Shown piece after piece: positions 1 through 8,579 of a stretch of DNA of 64,000 nucleotides. Each line of letters begins with the position of its first letter. The first letter of the stretch is position 1. The position numbers and the translations under genes were made by a program. Source of the DNA: Actinosynnema sp. ALI-1.44 (GTDB lineage Bacteria > Actinomycetota > Actinomycetes > Mycobacteriales > Pseudonocardiaceae). The stretch lies in contig NZ_MTQO01000051.1 of NCBI RefSeq assembly GCF_001984155.1, positions 124,001 to 188,000 on the forward strand, written 5' to 3'. The notes beneath the pieces are model-generated. The model ran no database searches. It worked only from the letters and a program-made list of their open reading frames with translations, and was not told the origin of the DNA.

Positions 1-1097
1 CCGAGCGCGGGTCCGCCGACCGCTCCAGCCGCGGCACCGACCATGCTCTGCGCGGCGATGACCCGGCCACGCATGTCCTCGGCGGTGTCCAACTGCGCCC
101 GGGTACCCAGAGTCGTGTCGATGACCACGGCTCCCATGGCGATCGGCACCATCACCAAGGCGAACGACCACAGACTGGGCGCCAGCCCGCTCAACGCCTG
201 CAACAGGCCGGTGGCCAGTGCGGTCACCACGAGCAACCGCGGTGTCAGCCGGCTGCACCGGGCGCTGATCACGCCGCCGATCACGGTGCCGACCGCGAAC
301 ACTGTGGACAACGCCCCATATCCGGCCGCGCCGCGGTGCAGGACACCGTCGGCCATCGCGGCCATTGTGACCTGGTAGTTGCGTCCGAAGCTGGACAGCA
401 CGAAACCGAGTGCGAACAAGGTGAGCAGCGAGCGATCCGCGCGCAGGTACCGCAGCCCGGCGCGGACGCCACTGCGGGCCGACGTGCTGGTGGCAAGTGG
501 GTGCAACAGGTCCATCCGCACAGCAAGGACCGCGGCGATCACCGCGAGGAAGCTGATCGCGTTCAGCACGAACAGCAACGGCACCCCGACCACTGCGGCC
601 AGGACACCCGCCAGGCTCATGCCCAGGACGCGGCCGGTCGAGTTGCAGATCGACCCGAGCGCCATCGCGTTGCCCAGGTCCTCGCGGGAGACGATCCGCG
701 CCGCGAACCGGCCGAGGGCCGGCCCTTCGAACACACCGAGCAGGCCGGTCAGCACCGAGATCGCGTAGACCGCCATCAACGGGCCGTCGTCGGCCGCCAG
801 CAGCGCGAGCCCGGCGGCCAGCACGCCGTGCATGGCCTGGGTGCACAGCAACACCCGCCGTGGCGGGAGCCGGTCGGCCAGTGCACCGGCCCACGAACCG
901 AACAGCAGAGCGGGTACGGCCTGCAACAAGATGGCCAGCCCGACCGAGGTCGCCGATCCCGTTCGGGAGAGCACCAGCCAGTTCAGCGCCAGGATCTGCA
1001 TCCACGAGCCGGTCACCGACACGAGGTCGGCGGCGGCCCAGAGCCGGTAGTTGCGGTGTGCGAGGGCACGCAGCATCGGCGGCAAAGTTCGCCGCAT
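1..1097 (-). CDS. MFS exporter (partial, runs off left edge)
   Basis: Major facilitator superfamily transporter of the EntS/MFS_3 type, an inner-membrane proton-coupled exporter. About 365 residues are visible and the C-terminus lies beyond base 1. The protein begins MRRTLPPMLRALAHRNYRLW, the cytoplasmic lead-in common in this family, followed by alternating hydrophobic helices. A loop near residues 70-80 reads ADRLPPRR, the MFS motif A region. The ATG at 1097 is preceded by GGAAGG at a good distance. The substrate cannot be told from sequence; EntS relatives export siderophores or drugs. No partner gene is visible on this side. Confidence 0.85.
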   Translation of the reverse strand, partial: MRRTLPPMLRALAHRNYRLWAAADLVSVTGSWMQILALNWLVLSRTGSATSVGLAILLQAVPALLFGSWAGALADRLPPRRVLLCTQAMHGVLAAGLALLAADDGPLMAVYAISVLTGLLGVFEGPALGRFAARIVSREDLGNAMALGSICNSTGRVLGMSLAGVLAAVVGVPLLFVLNAISFLAVIAAVLAVRMDLLHPLATSTSARSGVRAGLRYLRADRSLLTLFALGFVLSSFGRNYQVTMAAMADGVLHRGAAGYGALSTVFAVGTVIGGVISARCSRLTPRLLVVTALATGLLQALSGLAPSLWSFALVMVPIAMGAVVIDTTLGTRAQLDTAEDMRGRVIAAQSMVGAAAGAVGGPAL

Positions 1098-1409
1098 GAA
1101 CCTTCCTGCCTTTCAGGGACGGCCGTCGGGGTATGCCCGACCTGGCCCAATAGCACCGGTGGTGCCGATCGGGTGCCGTTCGCGAGCCGCAGGAAAGTTA
1201 GCTGTTGCTCCGGCGTGAATGCGACCTCTTGGCGCAAGATGTGCACTAGCCCACGTTTGGTAACGCCTTTCCGTCTGCAAGTTCGTCATGACGTGCCCGT
1301 GTGGAGCCGTTTTCCTGCGGCGCGAATCACAGGCTTGCTCGCCGTCTGGACGGGTGGCGGCCACACCTGCCGACAACCCGTCCAGCGACAAACAGTGGGT
1401 TCAAGCGGG
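1098..1409. other. Intergenic gap
   Basis: This 312-base stretch lies between the 5' end of the MFS gene and the 3' end of the secreted-protein gene, both on the minus strand. It holds the ribosome binding site of the MFS gene and a perfect hairpin at 1346-1385. I see no convincing small gene; the open frames through it lack start signals. Confidence 0.6.
1346..1385 (-). terminator. Hairpin terminator after the secreted protein gene
   Basis: Arms CTGGACGGGT (1346-1355) and ACCCGTCCAG (1376-1385) pair perfectly, with a 20-base GC-rich loop. It sits just downstream of the stop at 1410 on the minus strand. There is no U tract, as is usual for actinomycete terminators. Confidence 0.6.
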
Positions 1410-2636
1410 CTAACCGGGCCAAGTGCTGTTGTTCAGGCCGGTGCCGAGGTAGACCTGGTCGAACGTGTTGCCGTCGGCGTCGTCGGTGTAGGTCATCACG
1501 ATCTGGCCCCACGCGTCGACGCCGAGCGCCGGTTCGTCCTGGCGGCCGGTCACGTTGGTGTTGGCCGTGATCCGGGGCTGGCGCCCGGTCGTCGTGCCGT
1601 CGGGGTTGAGGCCCTGCACGAAGATGTCCTGCGCCTCGGTCCAGGTGACCACAGCGGCGCGCTGGTCGTCGATGCCCACCTGCGGATCGGTGCCGGGCAC
1701 ATAAGTGTCCACCGCGGAGGAGGCGGCGCCGGTCGCCGAGAACGACCGGACTCCGATCTGGACGGTCCCGGTGTGGTCGGTTTCCCAGCCGACCACGTGG
1801 TCACCGTTGAAGTTCGCCGCGACGGACGCGTGCCGCTGCTGGCCGTCGCCGATGGCGTTGACCACCGACTGGGCCAGCCTCACCCCGCCGGACGGCGTGA
1901 AAGCCTTGCGGGCCACGTTGAAGTAGCCGTTCGCGTCGGCGTCCTCGTCCCACACCACGATCGCGTTCTGCGCCGCGCCCATCGCCACGTCCGGCCGCTG
2001 GTTCGTGCCGCCCGCGGCGTGCACCTGGACTTCGTACGCCTTCGCGGTGATCGAGTTGAAGCCGGACAACCGGACCGTCGGCGCCGCTGTGCCCTGCTTG
2101 TCCTCGAACGCCACCGCGAACCCGGCACCGTCCGGGTCGGCGGCGACGGCGGGGTTGATCTGCTGGCCGTCCGAGTTGGCGTTCGCGGTCGCCGACCCGG
2201 TGACCGTGCCCGCGGCGTTCAACGTGCGCACGGCGATCTGGTAGTAGCCGTTGCCGTCCTTGTCGTCCGCCCACACCACGACCGCCGTGCCGTCGTCGTG
2301 CAGCGCGACGTCCGGGTGCAGGTGGCTCCAGTTCCCTTCGCCGCCCGCGGACAGCTTCTTCTCGTACAACGAGGTGCCGTCCCGGTACAGCCGAATCCAC
2401 ACGTCGCTGTGCACGGGGTTCTCCGGCGCGGCGGTGTCGCGGTCGTCCTCCCAGACGACGGCCACGTACCCGTTGCGCACGGCGGAGACCGCGGAGTTGT
2501 CCTGGTCGCCGGTCGCCGTGCTGTTCGCGGCCGCCCACGTGATGGTCCCGTCCGCTGCCGCCGGGACCACGGTCCCTGCCATGGTTGCCGCCAAGCCGAG
2601 CAGAGCGGTCGCCGTGATGGTCAATGCGCGCTTCAT
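1410..2636 (-). CDS. Secreted repeat protein, beta-propeller-like
   Basis: Exported protein of 408 residues with a Sec signal peptide (MKRALTITATALLGLAATMA, cleaved after an Ala-Ala run). The mature part is built of repeats of about 50 residues with the pattern VAVVWEDD / VVVWADDKDGNGYYQI / IVVWDEDADANGYFNV, each with acidic turns, resembling a calcium-rich beta-propeller or sialidase-like fold. The ATG at 2636 is preferred over one five codons upstream because GAGAGGG sits at normal spacing. It starts 11 bases after the PhoD stop, so the two genes form an operon and the protein may bind or help a phosphate-containing substrate. No catalytic motif is recognised. Confidence 0.75.
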   Translation of the reverse strand: MKRALTITATALLGLAATMAGTVVPAAADGTITWAAANSTATGDQDNSAVSAVRNGYVAVVWEDDRDTAAPENPVHSDVWIRLYRDGTSLYEKKLSAGGEGNWSHLHPDVALHDDGTAVVVWADDKDGNGYYQIAVRTLNAAGTVTGSATANANSDGQQINPAVAADPDGAGFAVAFEDKQGTAAPTVRLSGFNSITAKAYEVQVHAAGGTNQRPDVAMGAAQNAIVVWDEDADANGYFNVARKAFTPSGGVRLAQSVVNAIGDGQQRHASVAANFNGDHVVGWETDHTGTVQIGVRSFSATGAASSAVDTYVPGTDPQVGIDDQRAAVVTWTEAQDIFVQGLNPDGTTTGRQPRITANTNVTGRQDEPALGVDAWGQIVMTYTDDADGNTFDQVYLGTGLNNSTWPG

Positions 2637-2647
2637 GTCTGTCCCTC

Positions 2648-4156
2648 TCACGGCGCCTGCAGACCAGGGTTGCCTGCCTCGATCACGTAGCTCTTGTCGG
2701 TCTTGACGGGGTAGTCGCGCACGCTCACCTTGTCGACGGTGCGGAAGTCGACGTTCATCCGCGTCGGCGTGATCGACGTGCGGACGTAACCCCGCAGGTT
2801 CCGGTAGTGCTTCACGTGCGGGTTGAGGCTCGACAGCCCGTTGTCGGCGGCGTTGCCGTCACCGTCCGAGGACACCGAGGTGGTCACCAGTTCGGTGCCG
2901 ATCACCTTGTCCTGGCTGGCGTAGTTGTTCATGATGTTGCCCGCCCACGAGCGGTGCACGTCACCGGTCAGCACGACTGTGCTGGTGTTGCCGCGCGCCT
3001 GCCAGCCGTCCTGGATCCGTTTGCGGTTGGCGGTGTAGCCGTCCCACGAGTCCATGCTCTTGGTGCCGTCGGCCTTCGCCAGCTTCTGCGCGAAGAACAC
3101 CTGCTGGCCGATCAGGTCCCACGTGCCCCGGTGCTGGCCCATCCCGTCGAGCAGCCAGTTCTCCTGCGCGGTACCGGTCAGCGTGCGGTTCGGCGCGTCT
3201 GCCTCGGGACACAGCTTCGAACCGTCACCGCAAGCCTGGTCGTCGCGGTACTGCCGCGTGTCGAGCATGTGGAACGTCGCAAGGCTGCCCCACTGCAAAC
3301 GCCGGTACAGCTGCATGTTCTCCCGCACCGGCGCCTGCGCCGAACGCAGCGGCATGTGCTCGAAGTACGCGCGATACGCGGCCTCACGGCGTGCCCGGAA
3401 GTCACCGGCGGGCGACTGGTCGTTGCGCACGAGGTTGGCGTAGTTGTTCTCCACCTCATGGTCATCCCATACGACCGCCCAGGGCGCCGCTGCGTGGGCC
3501 GCCTGCAGGTCGACATCCATCTTGTACAACGCGTGCCGCACGCGGTAGTTCGCCAGGTTCGAGATCTCGGCGGTGGGGTTGTGGGTCCGTACCCGCGCGC
3601 TCGCGGCGCCCTCGTAGATGTAGTCACCGAGGTGCAGGATCAGGTCCGGCCGTTCCTCGGCCATCCGGCGGTACGCGGTGAAGTAGCCGGTCTCGTAGTG
3701 CGAGCACGACGCGAACAGCATCGTCAGCGCGGAGCCCGAGCCGGGCGCGGGGGCGGTACGGGCGCGGCCGACCTGCGAGATGTGGCCGTCGGCGCGGAAT
3801 CGGTACCAGTACTCGCGATCAGGCTGCAAGCCGGTGACCTCGACGTGCACGGTGTGCGCGGAGGCCTGGACGGCGGTCGCCGAACCGGACGCGGCCAGCT
3901 GGCTGAATCCCTGGTCGATGCCGACCTGCCATTCGACGGTGACCGGTGTGTTCGGCATGCCGCCGAGTCCGTCGGCGTTGAGCGGTCTGGGTGCGAGACG
4001 CGTCCACAGAACAATTCCGTCAGCGGTGGGCTCTCCGGACGCGACACCGAGGGTGAACGGGAAGGCCAACGCGTTCGCCGTGCTCGTGCTGAGCATCGGG
4101 GCACCCACGGCGGCCAGTCCACCAACGATGAACGTCCTTCGGTGCAGTCGGGTCAT
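2648..4156 (-). CDS. phoD: PhoD-family alkaline phosphatase/phosphodiesterase
   Basis: Exported metallophosphatase of 502 residues that releases phosphate from phosphodiesters and monoesters outside the cell. The N-terminus MTRLHRRTFIVGG is a twin-arginine (Tat) signal, as expected for PhoD enzymes folded with Fe and Ca in the cytoplasm. An N-terminal fibronectin-like PhoD_N segment (about residues 35-135) precedes the catalytic domain with FASCSHYETG near 147, HLGDYIYEG near 172, WDDHEVENN near 229 and LTGDVHRSW near 397. Length is normal. It is the first gene of an operon with the downstream repeat protein. Pho control is typical of the family, but no PHO box was recognised in the short upstream gap. 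Confidence 0.92.
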   Translation of the reverse strand: MTRLHRRTFIVGGLAAVGAPMLSTSTANALAFPFTLGVASGEPTADGIVLWTRLAPRPLNADGLGGMPNTPVTVEWQVGIDQGFSQLAASGSATAVQASAHTVHVEVTGLQPDREYWYRFRADGHISQVGRARTAPAPGSGSALTMLFASCSHYETGYFTAYRRMAEERPDLILHLGDYIYEGAASARVRTHNPTAEISNLANYRVRHALYKMDVDLQAAHAAAPWAVVWDDHEVENNYANLVRNDQSPAGDFRARREAAYRAYFEHMPLRSAQAPVRENMQLYRRLQWGSLATFHMLDTRQYRDDQACGDGSKLCPEADAPNRTLTGTAQENWLLDGMGQHRGTWDLIGQQVFFAQKLAKADGTKSMDSWDGYTANRKRIQDGWQARGNTSTVVLTGDVHRSWAGNIMNNYASQDKVIGTELVTTSVSSDGDGNAADNGLSSLNPHVKHYRNLRGYVRTSITPTRMNVDFRTVDKVSVRDYPVKTDKSYVIEAGNPGLQAP

Positions 4157-4240
4157 GAGCTCCTTCTACCGGCGCCCGCGCACCGCTGGGAACCGCCGAA
4201 CCGACTGTTTGCCGGAGGTTACGTCACAGGAAGCCCGGCT

Positions 4241-4283
4241 GTCCCGGGAAGTCCACATACCGTCGGTAGTGGACTCCCGGGAC
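4241..4283 (-). terminator. Strong hairpin between two minus-strand genes
   Basis: Arms GTCCCGGGA+GTCCAC (4241-4249, 4251-4256) pair with GTGGAC+TCCCGGGAC (4269-4283): 15 pairs with one bulged A and a 12-base loop. It lies just after the stop of the 172-residue secreted protein gene and upstream of phoD, so it should isolate the two units. Confidence 0.7.
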
Positions 4284-4289
4284 GGGCGG

Positions 4290-4808
4290 TCAGGACACCA
4301 GCGTCCACTTGTAGGTGTTGGACTTCACCGGCGCGGTCGCCGTCTTGGTCCACACCGTCTTGACGTTGCACGGCGCCACGATCTGGGTCTTCTTGACCGT
4401 CATCTTGCGCGCCTCCTTGAACTGCTGCAGGCGCTTGGTCTGGCCGGACGGCACGTTCGCGGTGTACGACCACGTGTCGGACCGCGAGTAGCTGGCGCCG
4501 ACCGTGATGCCGATCGACACGCTGGCCTTCGCGAAGATCACCCCGGCCTCCGCGCTGGTCGTGCCGGTGATGGAGGCGTTCACACTGGACGTGGTGTTGC
4601 GGCTGAACGTGATCGAGCCCGGCCCGGTCAGGTAGTCGCTGCGCAGGCTGGTGGGCAGCCACGCCTTGGAAACGCCGCTGAACGAGTAGGAGACCTGCCC
4701 GACCTCGGGACACGCCGCCGACGCCTGGAACCCGGCGCCCACGACCGCGGGTGCCAGCAACCCGCTGACGGCCAGCCCGGTCGCTGTGACGAGTGATCTG
4801 ACGCGCAT
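4290..4808 (-). CDS. Small secreted protein of unknown function
   Basis: Exported protein of 172 residues with a clear signal peptide (MRVRSLVTATGLAVSGLLAP, Ala-rich cleavage region near 30). The mature chain is beta-rich with alternating Ser/Thr segments (ITFSRNTTSSVNASITGTT and VSIGITVGASYSRSDTWSY), two cysteines (about 33 and 149) that could form one disulphide, and a basic stretch near 125-140. The alternating amphipathic strands recall aerolysin/ETX-type pore-forming folds, but this is only a pattern impression. It is transcribed divergently from the SARP regulator at 4985, whose control is possible but unproven. Confidence 0.7.
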   Translation of the reverse strand: MRVRSLVTATGLAVSGLLAPAVVGAGFQASAACPEVGQVSYSFSGVSKAWLPTSLRSDYLTGPGSITFSRNTTSSVNASITGTTSAEAGVIFAKASVSIGITVGASYSRSDTWSYTANVPSGQTKRLQQFKEARKMTVKKTQIVAPCNVKTVWTKTATAPVKSNTYKWTLVS

Positions 4809-4984
4809 GACATTCCCCTCTTGCAGTTTTCATCCGCCGAACGTCGGACGAATAGCCGGACGAAATTCGGGAGTACCCCAGTGAGGGTGATGGCCCTCTT
4901 GCTTACCAGGCGGAACTCTGACAGATTCTGGCTTCGCCGCGGTATACCCGTGGTTTCGTTGATCACCGGACTGGGGCTGAAGCG

Positions 4985-5842
4985 GTGGATTTCGACGTAC
5001 TGGGGCCGCTGCGCGCCCGGAATGAGTCGCACGAGGTGCGGATCGACGCTCGTCTGCAGCGCGTGCTGCTCGCTGTGCTGCTGGCGCGCGCCAATCGCGC
5101 GGTGTCCACGACGGTCCTGCGGGAAGCGCTCTGGGACGGTCGGCCGCCTCGGTCGGCAGGCAAGGTCCTGCAGGTCTACGTGCACAGACTGCGCCGCGCA
5201 CTGGGCGAGGCTGATCGGATCACGCACGAGAGCGCCGGGTACGCGGTCGTGGTGCGGCCGGGGGAGTCGGACGCGACGAGGTTCGCCGAACTGCACGCGC
5301 TGGCGTTGCGGGAACATGCGGCGGGGGCATTGTCTGCGGCGAGGGATTTACAGCGAGAGGCGCTTGGGTTGTGGCGCGGAACACCTTTTGGCGGCATCGG
5401 GGATGTGCCGGTATTGCACGCCGAAATAGACCGGCTGCAGGAGCAGCGACTGGCCGCGTACGAGGAATGCATGGCCCTGGAACTGGCGCTCGGTAATCAC
5501 TCGAAAACGGTCGGTGAACTGACTGGGCTGGTCAACGAATACCCAGTTCGGGAGCGGCTCAGGGCCCAGCTGATGCTCGCGCTGCACCGCACCGGCCGCC
5601 GCGCGGACGCGCTACGCGTCTTCGACACCGGCAGGCGCCTGCTGGCCGAGGACCTGGGCATCGATCCCAGCCGTGAGCTGCGCGCCATGCACGCCGCGGT
5701 CCTGCGTGATCTGCCCGAGCTCGACCTGCTCTGCTGGACGCCGCGGCGGACATCGCCGGGGCCCGGTCACTGCTGCCAGCCGGGCCAGGGTCTGTCATTA
5801 CACGGCGTAGGCACCGTTAGCCCGTCGGGTCACACATGGTGA
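4985..5842 (+). CDS. SARP-family regulator, shortened AfsR/DnrI type
   Basis: Transcription activator of the Streptomyces antibiotic regulatory protein family. Residues 1-90 form the OmpR-type winged helix (VLGPLRARN at the start, QVYVHRLRRALG as the recognition-wing region) and residues about 95-245 the BTAD tetratricopeptide-like domain, ending in LAEDLGIDPSRELRAMHAAV. The GTG at 4985 gives the normal family start. The last 40 residues (from LCWTPRR) look like no known domain. In the +1 frame at 5731-5820 the same DNA encodes LLDAAADIAGARSLLPAGPG, which matches the NB-ARC region of large AfsR-type SARPs. I infer the gene was cut down by an internal deletion and frameshift. Function as a short SARP remains possible. 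Confidence 0.8.
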   Translation: MDFDVLGPLRARNESHEVRIDARLQRVLLAVLLARANRAVSTTVLREALWDGRPPRSAGKVLQVYVHRLRRALGEADRITHESAGYAVVVRPGESDATRFAELHALALREHAAGALSAARDLQREALGLWRGTPFGGIGDVPVLHAEIDRLQEQRLAAYEECMALELALGNHSKTVGELTGLVNEYPVRERLRAQLMLALHRTGRRADALRVFDTGRRLLAEDLGIDPSRELRAMHAAVLRDLPELDLLCWTPRRTSPGPGHCCQPGQGLSLHGVGTVSPSGHTW

Positions 5843-5909
5843 CCGGAGTCGGTGAACTTCCGGTGTGGACACTCGGATCCGCGGTCGGTCCCGGGTTACC
5901 GTCCGGGAT

Positions 5910-6260
5910 ATGACCGACCAGCCCGAGTTCCCCCACAGCTACGACAGCGCCGACCGCGCGATGGGCCACGCCCGGGTCGAGTTCGCCGAGATGCTCTTCG
6001 CGGAAGCCTCGGATGTCGGCGCGGCGCCCGAGGCCGCCACGGAGTTGACCGCGCAGGTCCAGGCATCGGCGCTACTGGCGCTCTACTACGAGATGCGGCA
6101 CGGCAACGACCTGCGCGAGGCGCAGATCCGTGCGTTGGACGCGCACAGACTCGCGCTCGCCGAGCACACCGACCGGCAGATGTTGGAGACCCCGGCACTG
6201 CTGGGGGCCGTGCCCGGCGGCGACCACGAGCTCCCGCCCGCCCGCGAGCCGATCGACTGA
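5910..6260 (+). CDS. Hypothetical protein, 116 residues
   Basis: Small acidic cytosolic protein that starts MTDQPEFPHSYDSADRAM and is mainly alpha-helical (long Ala/Glu/Leu stretches in residues 15-100). No membrane segment or recognised motif. The ATG at 5910 is chosen because the natural protein begins there; the 15 codons upstream are Arg-rich and look non-coding. There is no strong Shine-Dalgarno sequence, so the transcript may be leaderless. It is convergent with the MmcQ/YjbR-like gene 11 bases downstream. Confidence 0.6.
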   Translation: MTDQPEFPHSYDSADRAMGHARVEFAEMLFAEASDVGAAPEAATELTAQVQASALLALYYEMRHGNDLREAQIRALDAHRLALAEHTDRQMLETPALLGAVPGGDHELPPAREPID

Positions 6261-6271
6261 CTCGCTGGGTG

Positions 6272-6652
6272 TCAGCGCGCCGCCCGCCTGCGGCGGCGCT
6301 TGGCGGCGACGGCCGTGAACGGTAACGCGTCGACGAGTTCGTCCGGCGCGCTCAGCCGCCACGCCTCGTAGACCAGTTCGGACAGTTCGTCGGCTTCGAC
6401 GCGGTCGAGGTGGACCACGACCCAGCCGAAGCCGCCGGACGTGAACTGCTCCTCGAACACGTCGGGCCGTTCGGCGACGAGCGCGAGCTGCTCGGAGACC
6501 GTTTGCTTGAGCCCCGCGGTGTGGGTCCGCGGCCAGTAGTAGCCGAACTTCCTGCCGTGCACGCTGAAGGACGTCCACTGGCTCGCCTCGGACCGTTCGA
6601 CGTCCGTGAGCCGGTCGACCATCCGCTGGAACTCGTCACTGTGCACAGCCAC
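6272..6652 (-). CDS. MmcQ/YjbR family protein
   Basis: Protein of 126 residues of the MmcQ/YjbR fold, a small cytosolic alpha/beta family sometimes called DNA-binding-like. Typical features are SFSVHGRKFGYYWP near residue 30, GLKQTVSEQLALVAE in the middle, and GGFGWVVVHLDRVEADELSE leading into the final helix. The basic end KRRRRRAAR is unusual but common in high-GC hosts. Precise function is unknown in the family. It is transcribed divergently from the lipoprotein gene at 6727, with a 74-base gap that holds both promoters. Confidence 0.75.
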   Translation of the reverse strand: MAVHSDEFQRMVDRLTDVERSEASQWTSFSVHGRKFGYYWPRTHTAGLKQTVSEQLALVAERPDVFEEQFTSGGFGWVVVHLDRVEADELSELVYEAWRLSAPDELVDALPFTAVAAKRRRRRAAR

Positions 6653-6726
6653 CGGCGCAGTTTAGTGGGGGACCCCTCCCCGCGAACCGCAGTACGGTCG
6701 CTGTCGCGACGAGGGAGAGGACGAGG

Positions 6727-7926
6727 ATGAAGCGGTGGCTGGTCGTCGTGGCGGTCGGACTCGGAGTGATCGGCGCCGGGTGCTCGACACCGGGCCAGCC
6801 ACCGGGCGCCCCGGCCGCGCCACCCGGGCCCGCGCCGACGAAGGAAGGCGTGGCCTGGGCGGAAACCGTGTGCTCCACGGTGAAACAGCTCGACAAGACG
6901 CTGGCCGAGCCCGATGCCCCTGGCGTCGCCCGCTACCTGGAAGACTGGGCCAAGGCGCTGCGCGGCGTCACCCCGACGGGCGTGGCCCCGGCCGACGGGT
7001 TCGTCGCGGACCTGGCCAAGGCGCTGGAGGCGGCCCAGTCCCAACCGGCCACGGCACTCGCGCGGATGACGCCGCAACAACCCGAACTCGCCGCCGCGGC
7101 CGGGCGAACGCCCGAGTTGAAGGTGTCGTACAACGTCGCGCCCGCATGCACGCCGATCGAGGGCTCCGAACAGGCCGCACCGACCAGGGACATGGTGATC
7201 TGGGCCAACGTGATGTGCCTGAGCCACAGGGACCTGGCCACGTTGCGCACGGATCCGCTCAACGAGCCCGCACTGTCCGACCCGCGTTTCGCGGGGGCCG
7301 CACCGGCAGCCCTGTCGCTGTACATCCAAGGCGCGGGCCGCCCGCTGGACGACGTCGTCGAACTCCTGGACACCGCGAAACCGACCGGCATCACGGACGC
7401 CGACAACTATCGGACGGCACTGCTGGCGGCCGTGCGGACAGCCAGGGAGAAGCTCCCGCCGAGCGGGAGCGGCAGCGGCATGACCGACTGGATGCGGATG
7501 CCGATCGACCAGTTGAAGGCCAAGGCGACCGAGATCGCCGCGGCGCTCACCCCGGCCAAGCCCAAGGACGCGGACCTGCGGGCGCTCGTGAGCGGGAACC
7601 CGCCGCTGGCGGCGGCGCGCGGCGTGGCACCGGCGTGCGAGGTCAAGGACAAACCACTGCCCCCCGCGGCGAACGGGACCGATGTCGCGGCGTGCGCGAG
7701 CGGCAAGTGCCAGGTGCAGATCACCGATTCGGTGGACGTCACCGTGGCCGGGTCGGCCTTGCGGGTGGTCGTCCGTGACGCCCAGGTGACCGTGACCGAC
7801 GCCACCGGCGTGGTGAGTCTCGGCGGTGGCGGCGTCGCCTCGTTCGGCGACGGCAAGCGAACGATCACCGTCCAACTGCTCGGCGCGAAGGGCAACACGG
7901 CGGTCGTGGACATCAAGGCCTCATGA
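6727..7926 (+). CDS. Secreted lipoprotein of unknown function
   Basis: Lipoprotein of 399 residues. The signal peptide MKRWLVVVAVGLGVIGAGC ends in a lipobox (GAGC) with the acylated Cys near residue 19, then a Pro/Gly/Ala linker and two similar helical domains, each with WAETVC or WANVMC followed by an Asp/Glu-rich helix (about residues 40-150 and 155-300). The C-terminal part (about 310-399) is beta-rich (VDVTVAGSALRVVVRDAQVT). The duplicated Trp-Ala-X-X-X-Cys helices suggest an internal gene duplication. It overlaps the region upstream of the next gene, suggesting co-transcription. Confidence 0.7.
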   Translation: MKRWLVVVAVGLGVIGAGCSTPGQPPGAPAAPPGPAPTKEGVAWAETVCSTVKQLDKTLAEPDAPGVARYLEDWAKALRGVTPTGVAPADGFVADLAKALEAAQSQPATALARMTPQQPELAAAAGRTPELKVSYNVAPACTPIEGSEQAAPTRDMVIWANVMCLSHRDLATLRTDPLNEPALSDPRFAGAAPAALSLYIQGAGRPLDDVVELLDTAKPTGITDADNYRTALLAAVRTAREKLPPSGSGSGMTDWMRMPIDQLKAKATEIAAALTPAKPKDADLRALVSGNPPLAAARGVAPACEVKDKPLPPAANGTDVAACASGKCQVQITDSVDVTVAGSALRVVVRDAQVTVTDATGVVSLGGGGVASFGDGKRTITVQLLGAKGNTAVVDIKAS

Positions 7927-7946
7927 CACTGATGCAGAATGCGGTC

Positions 7947-8180
7947 ATGTCTCGTCGTACCGCGATGTTCCTGACGGCCTTCGGTGTGTGGTCGTGGGTC
8001 ATCTGGATCACCTTCGCCAAGAACCTGTGGGACTCCGACCGCGCATGGGCCGCGGACGGCTCGCCGACCGCGTACTTCGTCGTCCACGCGGTGCTGACTG
8101 TCGTGTCGTTCGTGCTCGGCACGGTCATCGGCGTCATCGGCTGGCGGGGCCTGCGAGCACGGCGTCCGCAATCCGCGTGA
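7947..8180 (+). CDS. SCO4848-type small membrane protein
   Basis: Membrane protein of 77 residues with two transmembrane helices (about 5-25 and 42-65). FGVWSWVIW and VHAVLTVVSFVLGTVIGVIG match the conserved SCO4848 actinobacterial family, whose role is unknown. The ATG at 7947 is preferred because family members begin a few residues before the first helix; an ATG at 7923 overlapping the previous stop is the alternative and would give translational coupling to the lipoprotein. Confidence 0.75.
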   Translation: MSRRTAMFLTAFGVWSWVIWITFAKNLWDSDRAWAADGSPTAYFVVHAVLTVVSFVLGTVIGVIGWRGLRARRPQSA

Positions 8181-8213
8181 CGCCTCACCGGTCGTCGGCC
8201 ATGATGTAGCGCT

Positions 8214-8579
8214 GTGGAGTCCACTCGAGTGGACCGCTGGTTGTGGGCGGTCCGGCTGACCAAGACCCGCACGGACGCGGCGGCGGCGTGCCGAGGCGGG
8301 CACGTGCGCGTCAACGGCAAACCGGCCAAGGCCGCGACGAACGTGACCCCGGGTGACGAGGTCCGCGCGCGAGTCGGTGCCGTCACCCGGGTGGTCGAGG
8401 TGGTCCGGGTGATCCAGAAACGCGTCGGCGCCCCGGACGCGGTGACCTGCTACATCGACCGCACACCGAAGCCGCCGCCCGAGGCCTTCGCCCCCGTGGC
8501 CGCCCGCGACCGAGGCGCGGGCAGGCCGACGAAACGCGACCGCCGAGTCATCGACAAGTTCCGCAGTGGTGGCCTGTGA
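8214..8579 (+). CDS. S4-domain RNA-binding protein, Hsp15/HslR-like
   Basis: RNA-binding protein of 121 residues. Residues 1-55 are an S4 domain (VDRWLWAVRLTKTRTDAAAACRGGHVRVNG cut as RVDRWLWAVRLTKTR and GGHVRVNGKPAK), which in Hsp15 (HslR) binds stalled 50S subunits carrying peptidyl-tRNA. The C-terminal basic tail GRPTKRDRRVIDKF is also typical. Start is GTG at 8214. Its stop overlaps the start of the DUF4291 gene by four bases, so the two were once an operon. Confidence 0.85.
   Translation: MESTRVDRWLWAVRLTKTRTDAAAACRGGHVRVNGKPAKAATNVTPGDEVRARVGAVTRVVEVVRVIQKRVGAPDAVTCYIDRTPKPPPEAFAPVAARDRGAGRPTKRDRRVIDKFRSGGL

Noticed and set aside
2624-4363. Very long open frame opposite the PhoD gene
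   Set aside because: It is Arg/Val/Gly-rich low-information sequence created by third-position GC bias on the other strand; PhoD motifs prove the minus-strand gene.
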